Assembly (NCBI GenBank): GCA_026388185.1
Contig: JAPLKG010000010.1
Location: forward strand, 67,165-131,164
DNA length: 64,000 nt
Origin: Candidatus Eisenbacteria bacterium
Lineage (GTDB): Bacteria > Eisenbacteria > RBG-16-71-46 > JAFGJU01
Reading direction: 5' to 3'
Below, piece by piece: positions 46,073 through 54,703 of this stretch (position 1 is its first letter; every line of letters begins with the position of its first letter). The position numbers were made by a program, and so were the translations under genes. The notes under the pieces were generated by a model. That model was not told the DNA's origin, ran no database searches, and saw only the letters and a program-made list of their open reading frames with translations.

Positions 46073-47656
46073 ATGTCACACAAAAGAGAATCTCAAAGCA
46101 GAACAGAGAATACTCCATTAAAGGCGCCTGGCCGTTCCGAAAGCCGCGCCAACCACCCTTCCGACACTGAAACGTTGCCGCAGGAGGATACGACGAAGCG
46201 CGAGCGGACAGAAGACGCGTTAAGGGCATCCGAAGCTCGTTACCGTCGAGTATTCGAGACAGCCAAAGACGGCATACTCCTTCTGGATGCGAGAACAGGA
46301 GTGATAATCGACGTCAATCCATTCCTGGAAGACATGCTGGGGTTTCCTCGCGTCGAGTTGATGGGCAAGACACTCTGGGAAATCGGCTCCTTCAGAGATA
46401 TCTCCGCCAGCCAGAGAGCGTTCCAGGAACTGCAGCGCAAGGAGTATATCCGCTACGAAAATCTACCGCTGCAAACCAGAGCAGGAGAGCAAAGGCAAGT
46501 CGAGTTTGTAAGCAACGTCTACTCGGCGAACGGCACGCGGGTGATTCAATGCAACATTCGCGAGATCACAGAACGCAAGCGCGCCGAGGCTGCCATGCTG
46601 GATGCCAATGAGGAATTGTCGGCATTAGTGACGGAATTGAAGGGACGTGACCGTCACATGCAACTGATCGGTCGCATGAATGATATGCTTCAGAGCTGCA
46701 CCTCACAGGATGAGGCCTATAAAGTGATTGGCCTGATCATGGGTGATCTTTTCCCGGGGTACAACGGCTGTCTGGCGACCTTCCATGCCGAGGATCAGTG
46801 TCTTGAGACGGTGGCGAACTGGGGCGTTGAAGCGCCGATGCAGCTCACTTTCTCATTGGAAGACTGTTGGGCGATGCGGAGTGGTCGACCACATGAGGTT
46901 CTCGATCCGCAGACCGGCATGGTCTGCAATCATTTCATCCGTCCGCCGAAGACAAACTACGTGTGCGTACCCTTGACGGTGCAGGGCGAAACGCAGGGAT
47001 TGTTGTGTTTCACCAACGGCACCGTGCGTCCCGGTGAAAAGCAGGTCAGCCAGCAACAACTGGCCGTGGCGGTGGGTGAAGCGGCCAAGCTGTCCTTGTC
47101 CAACGTGCGATTGCGGGAGAGACTGCGCGAGCAGGTTATCCATGATCCGCTGACGGGGCTCTTCACCCGGCGCTATCTGGAAGAGAGTCTTGGGCGAGAG
47201 CTGCATCGTGCGCACCGTGGAAATGCCCCACTGTGCGTCGCGATGCTAGACCTCGATCACTTTAAACAGCTCAACGACACTTTTGGGCACGAGTCCGGCG
47301 ATTTTGTGTTGCACGAGTTTGGGCAGATGCTGCTTGCGAAGGTACGCAAGAGCGATCTCGCGTGCCGGTATGGTGGCGAGGAGTTTGTGATTGTTCTGCC
47401 CGATTCTTCGCTGGCGGACACCTGGCAGCGCGTCGAACAGTTCCGGGTGCTGGTCAAGCAAATGGAGCTTCGGTACGGCGAGCAACGGCTCAGCGCGTTG
47501 ACCATGTCGGCCGGCGTCGCGGCGTATGAACCCGGCGCCACCGTGCGTGAACTACTGCGCGCGGCCGACAACGCCTTGTATGCCGCGAAGCAGGCCGGGC
47601 GCGACCGCGTCGCTATGTACGAGGCGAGTGAGAGGGACCGTCTCGAATCGAGTTGA
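46073..47656 (+). CDS. PAS-GAF-GGDEF diguanylate cyclase
   Basis: A 527-residue cytosolic protein. A basic/polar N-terminus is followed by a PAS domain (about 45-165; YRRVFETAKDGILLLDARTG), a short coiled coil, a GAF domain (about 205-350; YNGCLATFHAEDQCLETVANWG) and a GGDEF domain (about 365-520) with the active-site loop RYGGEEFVIVLP. An RKSD lies five residues ahead of GGEEF, which is the product-inhibition I-site RxxD. It should make cyclic di-GMP from GTP under control of the two sensors. It faces a histidine kinase gene transcribed towards it. Confidence 0.93.
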   Translation: MSHKRESQSRTENTPLKAPGRSESRANHPSDTETLPQEDTTKRERTEDALRASEARYRRVFETAKDGILLLDARTGVIIDVNPFLEDMLGFPRVELMGKTLWEIGSFRDISASQRAFQELQRKEYIRYENLPLQTRAGEQRQVEFVSNVYSANGTRVIQCNIREITERKRAEAAMLDANEELSALVTELKGRDRHMQLIGRMNDMLQSCTSQDEAYKVIGLIMGDLFPGYNGCLATFHAEDQCLETVANWGVEAPMQLTFSLEDCWAMRSGRPHEVLDPQTGMVCNHFIRPPKTNYVCVPLTVQGETQGLLCFTNGTVRPGEKQVSQQQLAVAVGEAAKLSLSNVRLRERLREQVIHDPLTGLFTRRYLEESLGRELHRAHRGNAPLCVAMLDLDHFKQLNDTFGHESGDFVLHEFGQMLLAKVRKSDLACRYGGEEFVIVLPDSSLADTWQRVEQFRVLVKQMELRYGEQRLSALTMSAGVAAYEPGATVRELLRAADNALYAAKQAGRDRVAMYEASERDRLESS

Positions 47657-47793
47657 GACGAAGCTCGGGTTGGCGCGTACGTCTGCATCGGAGTGGACCC
47701 TGACGGTGTGGCCGATTGCGAGGCTGTGGAGTAGACAATCGCATGCCTGCTGAGTGTAGTGCGCGGCACCGCTCGCAGACACAGTATGTGATA

Positions 47794-49803
47794 CTACGTA
47801 TGTGAAGCTACGCTGAGTTCGCCCACGGCCTGCCCGTTATGCGTTTTCATCCCATTACGTTCCGGCTCAGGCCCGTCTGCAAGAGGAAGAGTAAAGTGGA
47901 AGCGGCTGCCTTTTCCACCGTTGTTCTCGGCCCAGATGCGGCCGCCCATTGCCTCCACCAGGCTCCTGCAAATTGTAAGCCCCAGTCCTGTACCCATCGG
48001 CTTGCCTGTAGTCTTCTCAGTCACCTGCTTGAACTTGTCGAACACCCTGTCCAGTTCCTCGGTTGCGATTCCAATGCCATTATCCGATATGGTGATGCGC
48101 AGGTAGGTTGGTTTCACTTCGCTCTGCACGCTGCCTCCGGCACTGTCCGCCACAGGGACTGAGATCACATCTATTCGGCCCCCTTGCTCGGTGAACTTGA
48201 CGGAGTTGTTGAGCAGATTAACGAGAACCTGAACGAATCTGTTTTCGTCTGCAAGTACGTAGCCATCTTCTTGCGACGGACTGACGCTAATTTCGATGTC
48301 TCCCTTCTGTGCCCCCGGCCCTACACTCTGGATTGCAGTAGCTATTGCCCTATTCACGTTGACAGGCGTCAGCTTCATTTCTAGCTTGCCCGCTTCAATC
48401 TTCGAGAGATCCAGCAAATCATCAACCAGAGTTGCCAGTCTATCGCTCTGTTCCAGTATTATTCTCAAGAACGACTCTCGCTGTTCCTCTGAGAGGGAAT
48501 CGTACTCAAGGAGAGTTTCGGCGTACGCCTTGACGGCGGTCAGCGGAGTCCTGAGCTCGTGTGACACATTGGACACAAAGTCCGATTTCATCCCGTCCAG
48601 CCTCATGAGTTTCTGATTTGCGCTTTCCAGCGCCGCATTTGAGCGGCTGAGAGCTTGCCCGACTTTATTGCGCTCCAGCTCCTTCTTGTCTCTGTGCAGT
48701 CTGGCATCGAGGACCGGGGCAATGGTCTTCCCAAGCGTCTCCAGCAACTGGACGTCGCTATCGCTATATTCAGTCTTCTTATTTGCAACCTTTATGAGCC
48801 CGATGACTTCTCCATGATGAACGATTGGCAGAGCGATGTGCCTCGTGATCTTGATGTGACCTTCTGGAGTTGTGACGGATGGCTGGTTTGAAAAGACAGT
48901 TTTCTTCTTCGCTATTGCTTGTGCCCAGGTGCTGTTTCCCCAGCTTTCTCGGGGAAATACAACACGTTTGTCGCGAACATTGCATTTATCCCAAACGCCT
49001 CGGGTCAAAGATGGGACAACAAGTGTTCCGTCTTCTAAGTAGCCGAAGGTCCCGTATTCGCTTTGCATGGCTTCCAACAGGATGTCCAGCACTTCTCCGT
49101 ACATTTGCTCGTCAGGCACGGTAAGAAACACGTTGACAATCCGATTTCTTAGGGCCAGCTCCCGTTGCGACTTCTCGACCATCTCGTACGCGTGCTTGCG
49201 CTCGGTGGTGTCACGAAAAAAGCCCGCTAGATATGTCTTCTCAGCAATCTTGATGGTTGTTGCGCTAACATCAACATAAAGAACGCTGCCGTCTTTTCTC
49301 TTCATGGGCAAGTCCCGAGACAATGTGAATTCTCTCTTTACCAGCCTTTCAAATTGATCGACAACATAAGGAAGATCTTTTTCGGGATGTATATCCATGA
49401 CCCCTATGCTCTTGATTTCCTCCGAGCTGTAGCCAAGCATGCGGCACATGGCCTTATTACCCAGGTGGAATTTCTTGCTTTCCATGTCGGCTAGCAATAT
49501 TCCATCCGCTGCTTCATCAAAAATAACTCTGAATTCTTCTTCCTTCGCCCGCAACAAGCCATCCAGCCGCTTGCGCTTCGAAATAGCGAATTGCAGACCG
49601 ATGCCTAATCCCACAAGCAAGGCGATCCCTGACGAACGCAACAAGATTTCCATCGGCTCTTGAGTGAACAGCTGCTGGGTGAGATTGCCTTCATGATATA
49701 CTTGAGCATGTAGGATGCAATCTGCAATCCAGTTGAGCGCGCCAAGACCGACTGCGACTAGTACCACCCATGTTCGTTTCCATCTCGTGATACGGCGTAT
49801 CAT
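47794..49803 (-). CDS. Membrane-bound PAS-GAF sensor histidine kinase
   Basis: 669 residues from the ATG at 49803, chosen because GGAGGG lies 5 bp upstream; a TTG 10 codons earlier lacks a site. Two N-terminal helices (VVLVAVGLGALNWIADCIL and IALLVGLGIGLQFAI) enclose a short periplasmic loop. A PAS domain (EFRVIFDEAADGILLADME), a GAF domain and a coiled coil lead to the kinase core: H-box FVSNVSHELRTPLTAVKAY, N-box NRFVQVLVNLLNNSVKF, G1 DNGIGI and G2 GTGLGLTICR. All catalytic boxes are intact. No partner response regulator adjoins. Confidence 0.93.
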   Translation of the reverse strand: MIRRITRWKRTWVVLVAVGLGALNWIADCILHAQVYHEGNLTQQLFTQEPMEILLRSSGIALLVGLGIGLQFAISKRKRLDGLLRAKEEEFRVIFDEAADGILLADMESKKFHLGNKAMCRMLGYSSEEIKSIGVMDIHPEKDLPYVVDQFERLVKREFTLSRDLPMKRKDGSVLYVDVSATTIKIAEKTYLAGFFRDTTERKHAYEMVEKSQRELALRNRIVNVFLTVPDEQMYGEVLDILLEAMQSEYGTFGYLEDGTLVVPSLTRGVWDKCNVRDKRVVFPRESWGNSTWAQAIAKKKTVFSNQPSVTTPEGHIKITRHIALPIVHHGEVIGLIKVANKKTEYSDSDVQLLETLGKTIAPVLDARLHRDKKELERNKVGQALSRSNAALESANQKLMRLDGMKSDFVSNVSHELRTPLTAVKAYAETLLEYDSLSEEQRESFLRIILEQSDRLATLVDDLLDLSKIEAGKLEMKLTPVNVNRAIATAIQSVGPGAQKGDIEISVSPSQEDGYVLADENRFVQVLVNLLNNSVKFTEQGGRIDVISVPVADSAGGSVQSEVKPTYLRITISDNGIGIATEELDRVFDKFKQVTEKTTGKPMGTGLGLTICRSLVEAMGGRIWAENNGGKGSRFHFTLPLADGPEPERNGMKTHNGQAVGELSVASHT

Positions 49804-50192
49804 ACGGCCCTCCAGACCATACAGTCTGATCAAATAGGCGTCCTCGCCATTGCATCGTTGCTCGTGACCGGCACCCTATAACCAAGCTCTCCCTTGGTAG
49901 TTCCGGCTGTGCCTTTCACCGGCGCCGCGCATTTCATTTCCTGTACCTTCCCTGGTCTCGGCTGTTGAAATTGAGTTAAAGCTGAATGATGTTGGGGCAG
50001 ATACACTATTGTGGGCCAATCATTGGTTGCATCTTTCTTATCGACAATTTGACCGGAATACTTCACACAATCATGGAGAAAATCGAGGAATTATGCGCGC
50101 CAAGGTGCGTTCTCCGGCGACGGCAAACCTGCCATTCACGACCGATGGCACAGTTTGTGCTTCTCACAAGGTGGAAAACGACAGGTTGGAAA
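49804..50192. other. Intergenic region between histidine kinase and GHL-like gene
   Basis: 389 bp between divergent genes. The plus-strand frame of the next gene is open back to 49986, but that part has no signal peptide features. I find no convincing promoter, terminator or structured RNA. Confidence 0.4.
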
Positions 50193-51401
50193 ATGAGAGT
50201 CGTCATGCTCACGAAGCGGTCCACGCTCACAATTCTTGCCCTGCTTCTAGCACCTTTCGTACTGGTTGGGTGTGGCAGTGACAAGACAACTAGCCCGATT
50301 AGAGATCTTGCGACGGCTCCCGAGAATGTCAGATATTCACGGGGATTCTTCATTCCGGCGTACTTTGTCCTGGATCAACAGAACAAAATCGAACTGAACC
50401 AGAAATTCGACTTCATTATTGCCCCGCGCCTGGAAGATGCTTCAGGAATAAATTCTGGAAGCATTGTGATTAAGACAGGAGTTGCCGGCAGTACCTCAAA
50501 CAATGAAAGTTACTTGGATGAGTGGTCTGAAATAGATAAGCATGAAGATTGGTTCATGCATTCTTCCTCAACTTCCTCTCCCGAGAACAGAATTTCGCTC
50601 GCCCCAAATTATCCTAATCTGTTCTGGATGGATATCGGTTCAAGAGGCTGGAAGAATTTTGTCGTATCAAAATACAAGGAAGTAGTTGAAGATAATCCAA
50701 CAATTGATGGAGTATTTGTTGATGGGCCACCAGATCCATCTGAGTATATTGGAACTCTGGGCTCGGCTCATCCTACCTATTCTGCTTCTGAATACGAGGC
50801 AAAGGCCGTAGAAATACTTTTGGCCATAAGATCTGCAATTGGTTCAAACAAGATAATGGTTTCAAATTCAAATCTCTGCAAGTCGTTTACTGCTGTAGCA
50901 GACGGAAACATGAATGAAGGCTTTGTTCACTTTGGGGGCTGGCCAAACAGTAGGCAAGAGTCAAAAGCAGAATGGCTTTCAGAAGTAAATGCAATTGCCG
51001 ACACTGATTTCAATGGAAAATATCTTCTAATCGGCAGCGGCTCTAAAGAGGAAACACTGTCTTCGATGGTTGAATATTGCTACGCCTCTTTCTTGGTCGG
51101 ATATAATGCAAGTTCTCATGCCTACTTTTACTGGCATTCCAATGCTGAAGGCTGTTATGGTACGTTGTTTTGGTCTGATTTATGGGAGATGACGATTGGA
51201 GAACCGCTGGGCGATCGTCTGGAGTCAGACGGTACATATAGACGCAATTTAACTCAAGGAGTAGTGCTGGCCAATCCGAATGATGTTGGAGAACCAATAA
51301 CTGTCAGTTTGGATGCGTCCTATCTGAACTCAGTCGGCGATACTGTTACGAGCGTGACTCTGCCCAACAAGAGTGGCGCTGTTCTCAAGAAACTGGACTA
51401 G
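50193..51401 (+). CDS. Putative glycoside-hydrolase-like (TIM-barrel) lipoprotein
   Basis: About 402 residues from the ATG at 50193; the product begins with a lipoprotein signal ending APFVLVGC. The body resembles the putative glycosyl hydrolases of the GHL type: RYSRGFFIPAYFV, FDFIIAPRLEDASG, NLFWMDIGSRGWKNFV, then NPTIDGVFVDGPPD, where DGVFVDG is the characteristic barrel strand with acidic residues, and YASFLVGYNASSHAYFYWHS near the end. Substrate unknown. The coding part is clearly AT-richer (about 35-45% G+C by eye) than its neighbours, which points to recent transfer. It borders the cassette array. Confidence 0.6.
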   Translation: MRVVMLTKRSTLTILALLLAPFVLVGCGSDKTTSPIRDLATAPENVRYSRGFFIPAYFVLDQQNKIELNQKFDFIIAPRLEDASGINSGSIVIKTGVAGSTSNNESYLDEWSEIDKHEDWFMHSSSTSSPENRISLAPNYPNLFWMDIGSRGWKNFVVSKYKEVVEDNPTIDGVFVDGPPDPSEYIGTLGSAHPTYSASEYEAKAVEILLAIRSAIGSNKIMVSNSNLCKSFTAVADGNMNEGFVHFGGWPNSRQESKAEWLSEVNAIADTDFNGKYLLIGSGSKEETLSSMVEYCYASFLVGYNASSHAYFYWHSNAEGCYGTLFWSDLWEMTIGEPLGDRLESDGTYRRNLTQGVVLANPNDVGEPITVSLDASYLNSVGDTVTSVTLPNKSGAVLKKLD

Positions 51402-51410
51402 CCATACTGG

Positions 51411-51496
51411 ACTGACTAAGCAGAGAATGCTATTGTGCGGAAGGGAATGCGCTCGAAAGGTGCTTGTCTGGAAAGGGCATAAGATGTAGTTAGGCT
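51411..51496 (+). repeat. Array module copy 0 (terminal part only)
   Basis: Matches the last 85 bp of the module seen at 52589-52842, 53394-53681, 54964-55290 and 56018-56213: a GACTAAGCAGAGAATG block, a GGAAAGGGCATAAG block and a GTTAGGC end (51490-51496). GTTAGGC fits the integron core-site form GTTRRRY. Confidence 0.6.
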
Positions 51497-51580
51497 CGCT
51501 TCGCAACGGGTGCGGCAAGAGAGCTCAGCCAGATAGAAATCGCCCCCAAACATATGACAGGAGGTCACGTTACGAGAACA

Positions 51581-52516
51581 ATGATAGCGACGGTCGGCGC
51601 GCTGGTCATCTTGCTAGTTTCCATCTCCTTTGCAGAAGCCCAGAAGAACGAGGCGGAGTTGAAGGATGGCTTCTTGGAAAAGGACTACACAGCCAGTTTC
51701 TCGCTCGCTGATAAGGTAGAGTTTGAATTCTCAAAGCGATGGTTGAGTATTCAAATCACTAAAATACCCAATGGCTATATCCGACTGTACGGCGTCGGTG
51801 ATGACAAAGGCGAATTTCAGATGGGACAGAAAGGAGGCCTTGTTCAGCTCAGACTGGTTAGTAAGGCAGACAATCTTGTCACCGTTGGCATCAAAGTGGG
51901 GGACGGAAACTTGGCCGCTTCGCAAAAAATGCACAAGAGGTTTCAAGAGATACTTAAGGTTTTTTCGAAACCCGCAGGTGAACAAGCACAATCCGAAAAC
52001 AAGCTGATGGATGGCAAGGTTTTGGGAAGAATTATCGCTGAGCCGGGAGACCTGTACGACCAGCAGAATTCACCAAAATGCTCATTGACGTCAATCCGGG
52101 TTTCCGAACTGCCCAGCAAGTTTTCCTCCGAGATACAGAATCTTATCAATTGGCCCAAGAACTACGAACCACCAAAGCCGTGTCCTTACAGCGAGGATGA
52201 GAAAGAGAGAATCGTAGCCGACGGCATGTTCTACACAAAGGTACCATCGTCCGCTGGTGAAGGCGGCGGCTTCCGGTGTGTTGGGAAGTTCTTGGTCTCC
52301 AAATGTCTCAGCCCAGTGGACGGTATATGGGACGGGAAGAAGGACGGAGCTATCCACACAATCATTGGCAGGCTCACGATGTTTGACTACGAATTCCAGT
52401 CGGACAAGGCAAATCCGCTCATTTTCAAACTTACGAAGACTGGCTATCTGTATGTCCAAGGCACAGGCACAACAATCGATCTCAAAACCGGCCAGAAGTA
52501 CACATACCCCAAGTGA
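51581..52516 (+). CDS. Cassette gene: exported protein of unknown function
   Basis: About 311 residues from the ATG at 51581, which starts a signal peptide (MIATVGALVILLVSISFAEA). The frame is open to an ATG at 51554. AGGAGGT at 51559-51565 is too far from 51581 (16 bp) and too late for 51554, but sits 7 bp ahead of an in-frame ACG at 51572. The mature protein shows no domain I know; it has five Cys residues and acidic and lysine-rich stretches. It lies between a GTTAGGC end at 51490 and an attC-like site at 52529, so it looks like a single-gene cassette. Confidence 0.65.
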   Translation: MIATVGALVILLVSISFAEAQKNEAELKDGFLEKDYTASFSLADKVEFEFSKRWLSIQITKIPNGYIRLYGVGDDKGEFQMGQKGGLVQLRLVSKADNLVTVGIKVGDGNLAASQKMHKRFQEILKVFSKPAGEQAQSENKLMDGKVLGRIIAEPGDLYDQQNSPKCSLTSIRVSELPSKFSSEIQNLINWPKNYEPPKPCPYSEDEKERIVADGMFYTKVPSSAGEGGGFRCVGKFLVSKCLSPVDGIWDGKKDGAIHTIIGRLTMFDYEFQSDKANPLIFKLTKTGYLYVQGTGTTIDLKTGQKYTYPK

Positions 52517-52528
52517 ATAAATGTTTGC

Positions 52529-52588
52529 GGCCAACAACTGCGTGGAGCGGACGTGAACAAACTGCGCTCCTCACGCAGAGCGTTGGGC
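52529..52588 (+). repeat. attC-like recombination site A
   Basis: A 60-bp imperfect palindrome in attC format. R'' GGCCAAC and R' GTTGGGC pair at six of seven positions. The inner arms are GCGTGGAGCG and CGCTCC-TC-ACGC, complementary apart from two unpaired bases on one side, as attC sites have. A spacer GACGTGAACAAACT forms the loop. AGCGTTGGGC at the 3' end is the usual attC end. Confidence 0.75.
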
Positions 52589-52842
52589 TCACGAGTTCAT
52601 CGAGAAGCACGTGGGGCCGCGTGATCGCGTGGGAAACAAGGGAGGGACGCTCGGGAATAGGCTGAGGGCTGTGATGGCGGGAAAGAAGTAGCGCGCTGAG
52701 TAAGGACCGTCTGTGGTAGACGGCCTTGCTCTTTCCTGTTCTGTGCGCAATCAAGGTTGACAGGCAAGCATCTCGCAGCTATCCTCGCTCTGTCAGATTA
52801 AGCGCAGAGTGTTGGGAGGAACGGCATAAGTCTTAGTTAGAT
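52589..52842 (+). repeat. Array module copy 1 with 3' gene remnant
   Basis: Begins directly after attC-like site A with a coding remnant, EKHVGPRDRVGNKGGTLG through to a stop, homologous to the end of the 119-residue gene at 54704-55063. Then come the hairpin CCGTCT-5 nt-AGACGG (52707-52723), TTGCTCTTTCC, a conserved tail, and the end GTTAGAT (52836-52842). The internal part of the tail is shorter than in copies 2 and 4. Confidence 0.75.
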
Positions 52843-52871
52843 TGCCGAGGCATGGCGGGGTTTAAAGGAAA

Positions 52872-53333
52872 ATGTCCAACATCATCTTGATACCACTGAT
52901 ATTGGTCCTTTGCCTTGCCTTAGTGTGTCCGGACGCGAGAGCGGATGGGGCGAGTTATGCTACTGTGAACTATGTCGTGGCCGGCCTGCTGTTCGTTGAC
53001 GTTGGAGCTTCCATAGCTAATGGTCTTGCGCTGACAGCGGGTAGACCCAATCGATTGAATGGTTATTTTGGCGTCGCCGCGGGCGTTATATCATTGGGTC
53101 TTGTGGCAGCAAACTACGCCATGACCAACGATAAAGAACTTCGGGACAGTTTTGCAATAGTGTTCGGGACGGCGGGCACGGCGTCACTTGTACTTGGAGC
53201 AATGAATGTCCGCCGGTCTCCACCAACTCGCGAAGGGGCGGTGGGAATATCTGGAGTTCACCTTTTCCCATACCTGACCGTGGAAAGGGATCGACGGTGT
53301 GGAATGGGGGTCGGTGCCCAGATCACGTTTTAA
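52872..53333 (+). CDS. Cassette gene: small exported membrane protein of unknown function
   Basis: A 153-residue protein with a signal peptide (ILIPLILVLCLALVCPDARA) and three hydrophobic, Gly/Ala-rich stretches (VVAGLLFVDVGASIANGLAL, YFGVAAGVISLGLVAANYAM, FGTAGTASLVLGAM), ending in a beta-like VGAQITF that resembles an outer-membrane terminus. No family recognised. AAAGGA precedes the ATG. It starts 30 bp after a GTTAGAT end and is followed 10 bp downstream by ATCTAAC, its exact complement, which is what a gene cassette shows. Confidence 0.65.
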   Translation: MSNIILIPLILVLCLALVCPDARADGASYATVNYVVAGLLFVDVGASIANGLALTAGRPNRLNGYFGVAAGVISLGLVAANYAMTNDKELRDSFAIVFGTAGTASLVLGAMNVRRSPPTREGAVGISGVHLFPYLTVERDRRCGMGVGAQITF

Positions 53334-53343
53334 ATGTCGTGCA

Positions 53344-53368
53344 ATCTAACGCGCGGATACAGCTGACG
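53344..53368 (+). repeat. attC-like left arm B (right arm missing)
   Basis: ATCTAAC, five bases, then GATACAGCTGACG: the R''-L'' half of an attC site with the common CAGCTGACG ending. No complementary right arm follows; the sequence passes into array module copy 2. ATCTAAC is the exact reverse complement of GTTAGAT at 52836-52842. Confidence 0.6.
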
Positions 53369-53393
53369 ACTGCGGCTGGTGCACAGCCGGTCG

Positions 53394-53681
53394 GCCTACG
53401 CCTACACCGACAAGCACGTGGGGCCACGAGAGCGACTCGCCAAGAGGGACGGGACGCTTGAGAACAGGCTGAGAGCTGTGATGGCGGAGAAGAGGTAGTA
53501 CGCTGAGTGAGGGCCGTTCTGATGGACAGCCTTGCTCTTTCTTATTCTGTGCGCACCCAGGGATTGGCATGCAGGTCATTCACGGCTATTCTCAGTGTGG
53601 CTGATTAAGTAGAGAGTGCAATCTGGAAAAGAAGACGTTCTAAAGGCACTTATGCGGAAACGGCAAGAGCCGTGGTTGGGC
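53394..53681 (+). repeat. Array module copy 2 with 3' gene remnant
   Basis: Starts with the remnant YTDKHVGPRERL followed by RDGTLENRLRAVMAEKR and stop, homologous to the end of the gene at 54704-55063. Then GGCCGTTC-4 nt-GGACAGCC (53512-53531), TTGCTCTTTC, the conserved tail including ACGGC-AAGA-GCCGT, and the end GTTGGGC (53675-53681). Confidence 0.75.
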
Positions 53682-54568
53682 GGCTCAGACAAGTGGTTTG
53701 CCAACATATAAGGAGGTTCTTTACGAAACATCGTGAAATTGGGTCCATCGTGGCTTTTGTGGTTATCGCCTATGCCATTTCGTGGGCGATTTGGCTGACA
53801 GGCATACTATCAATTGATGGACTGACCAGTATTGAAGACGAAAGATTCGCGGGATTTCTCTTGGCAGGCAGTTTCGGCCCAACCGTAGCTGCGCTGGTGA
53901 TGGCTGGCTTTACTGCCGGGCGCTCGTCTATTGTCAGCCTGCTAAAGCGCCTAATTCTCGTAAGGGTAAATTGGCGAGTTTATGTCGTTACCCTCTTTCT
54001 GATGCCAGTTATCGGGCTGGTATTCTATCTTGTTCTGGGTATTTCAGCCAAAATCGCTCTATGGAAAATCGCTACTACCATGGTCGCACTAGTACCATTG
54101 AATGCACTCTTGGGTGGAGTCATTTTCGGATTTGGTCCGCTGGGCGAAGAGATGGGTTGGCGTGGTTTTCTTCAATCTCATTTGCAAGGCCGCGTAAACT
54201 CAGTTACCACAGCAATCATAGTCGGCCTCGTTTGGGCTTTCTGGCATCTTCCAGCATTCAGGTTTGCAGATTTCCGCAACGGATTGGACTGGTCGCAATT
54301 CGTCGTGCTATATCCGATATCCACGATTCTTCTCGCATTTATCATGGGTCACCTGTGGCGATGGAGCAATGGCAGTTTGTTCATAGCGATATTCTTCCAT
54401 GCCGTACTGAATACGACGGCAGTAAATCTCACGCGCGACAACTGGTGGGATTTCGGAGATCTGACCGCCGTGCAAATCTACCTTAGCATTCTGGCAATAT
54501 TCGCGCTGACGGCCTGCGCAACCGAGCTATTGTCACGAACAGTGCTTCGACAATCAGAACCAGAATGA
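53672..54568 (+). CDS. Cassette gene: CPBP-family intramembrane protease
   Basis: Up to 298 residues. The listed start is the furthest GTG; it lies inside the module end, so true initiation is probably later. AGGAGG at 53711-53716 is 6 bp before an in-frame ACG at 53723 and has no ATG or GTG at proper distance. About eight transmembrane helices. The CPBP/CAAX-protease motifs are intact: GEEMGWRGFLQS (motif 1, EExxxR), LVWAFWHLP (motif 2) and FFHAVLNTT (motif 3). Such proteases act within the membrane on prenylated or signal-like peptides, and some give immunity to peptides. Confidence 0.85.
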   Translation: MVGRLRQVVCQHIRRFFTKHREIGSIVAFVVIAYAISWAIWLTGILSIDGLTSIEDERFAGFLLAGSFGPTVAALVMAGFTAGRSSIVSLLKRLILVRVNWRVYVVTLFLMPVIGLVFYLVLGISAKIALWKIATTMVALVPLNALLGGVIFGFGPLGEEMGWRGFLQSHLQGRVNSVTTAIIVGLVWAFWHLPAFRFADFRNGLDWSQFVVLYPISTILLAFIMGHLWRWSNGSLFIAIFFHAVLNTTAVNLTRDNWWDFGDLTAVQIYLSILAIFALTACATELLSRTVLRQSEPE

Positions 54569-54703
54569 CCACAGCGAGAAAATTCGTGGCTACCGAGTCG
54601 GACCCTCAGCGACTGAAGCCACAGTCGGATATTCCATTATCAAAGTGACCGCTACAATCGTGCCAAGGTCAAGCTAGACGCAGTCGAGGCTGAAGCGAAG
54701 GCG

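Noticed and set aside
50107-50150. GACGGCAAACC reminiscent of a cyclic di-GMP-I riboswitch
   Set aside because: The second conserved segment (GACGCAAAGCC-type) and the closing stems are missing.
52482-52754. Minus-strand frames recurring over the array modules (also 53346-53579, 54824-55066, 55943-56170)
   Set aside because: They look repeated only because the module is repeated; the conserved frame is on the plus strand, where stop position and amino-acid sequence agree between copies.
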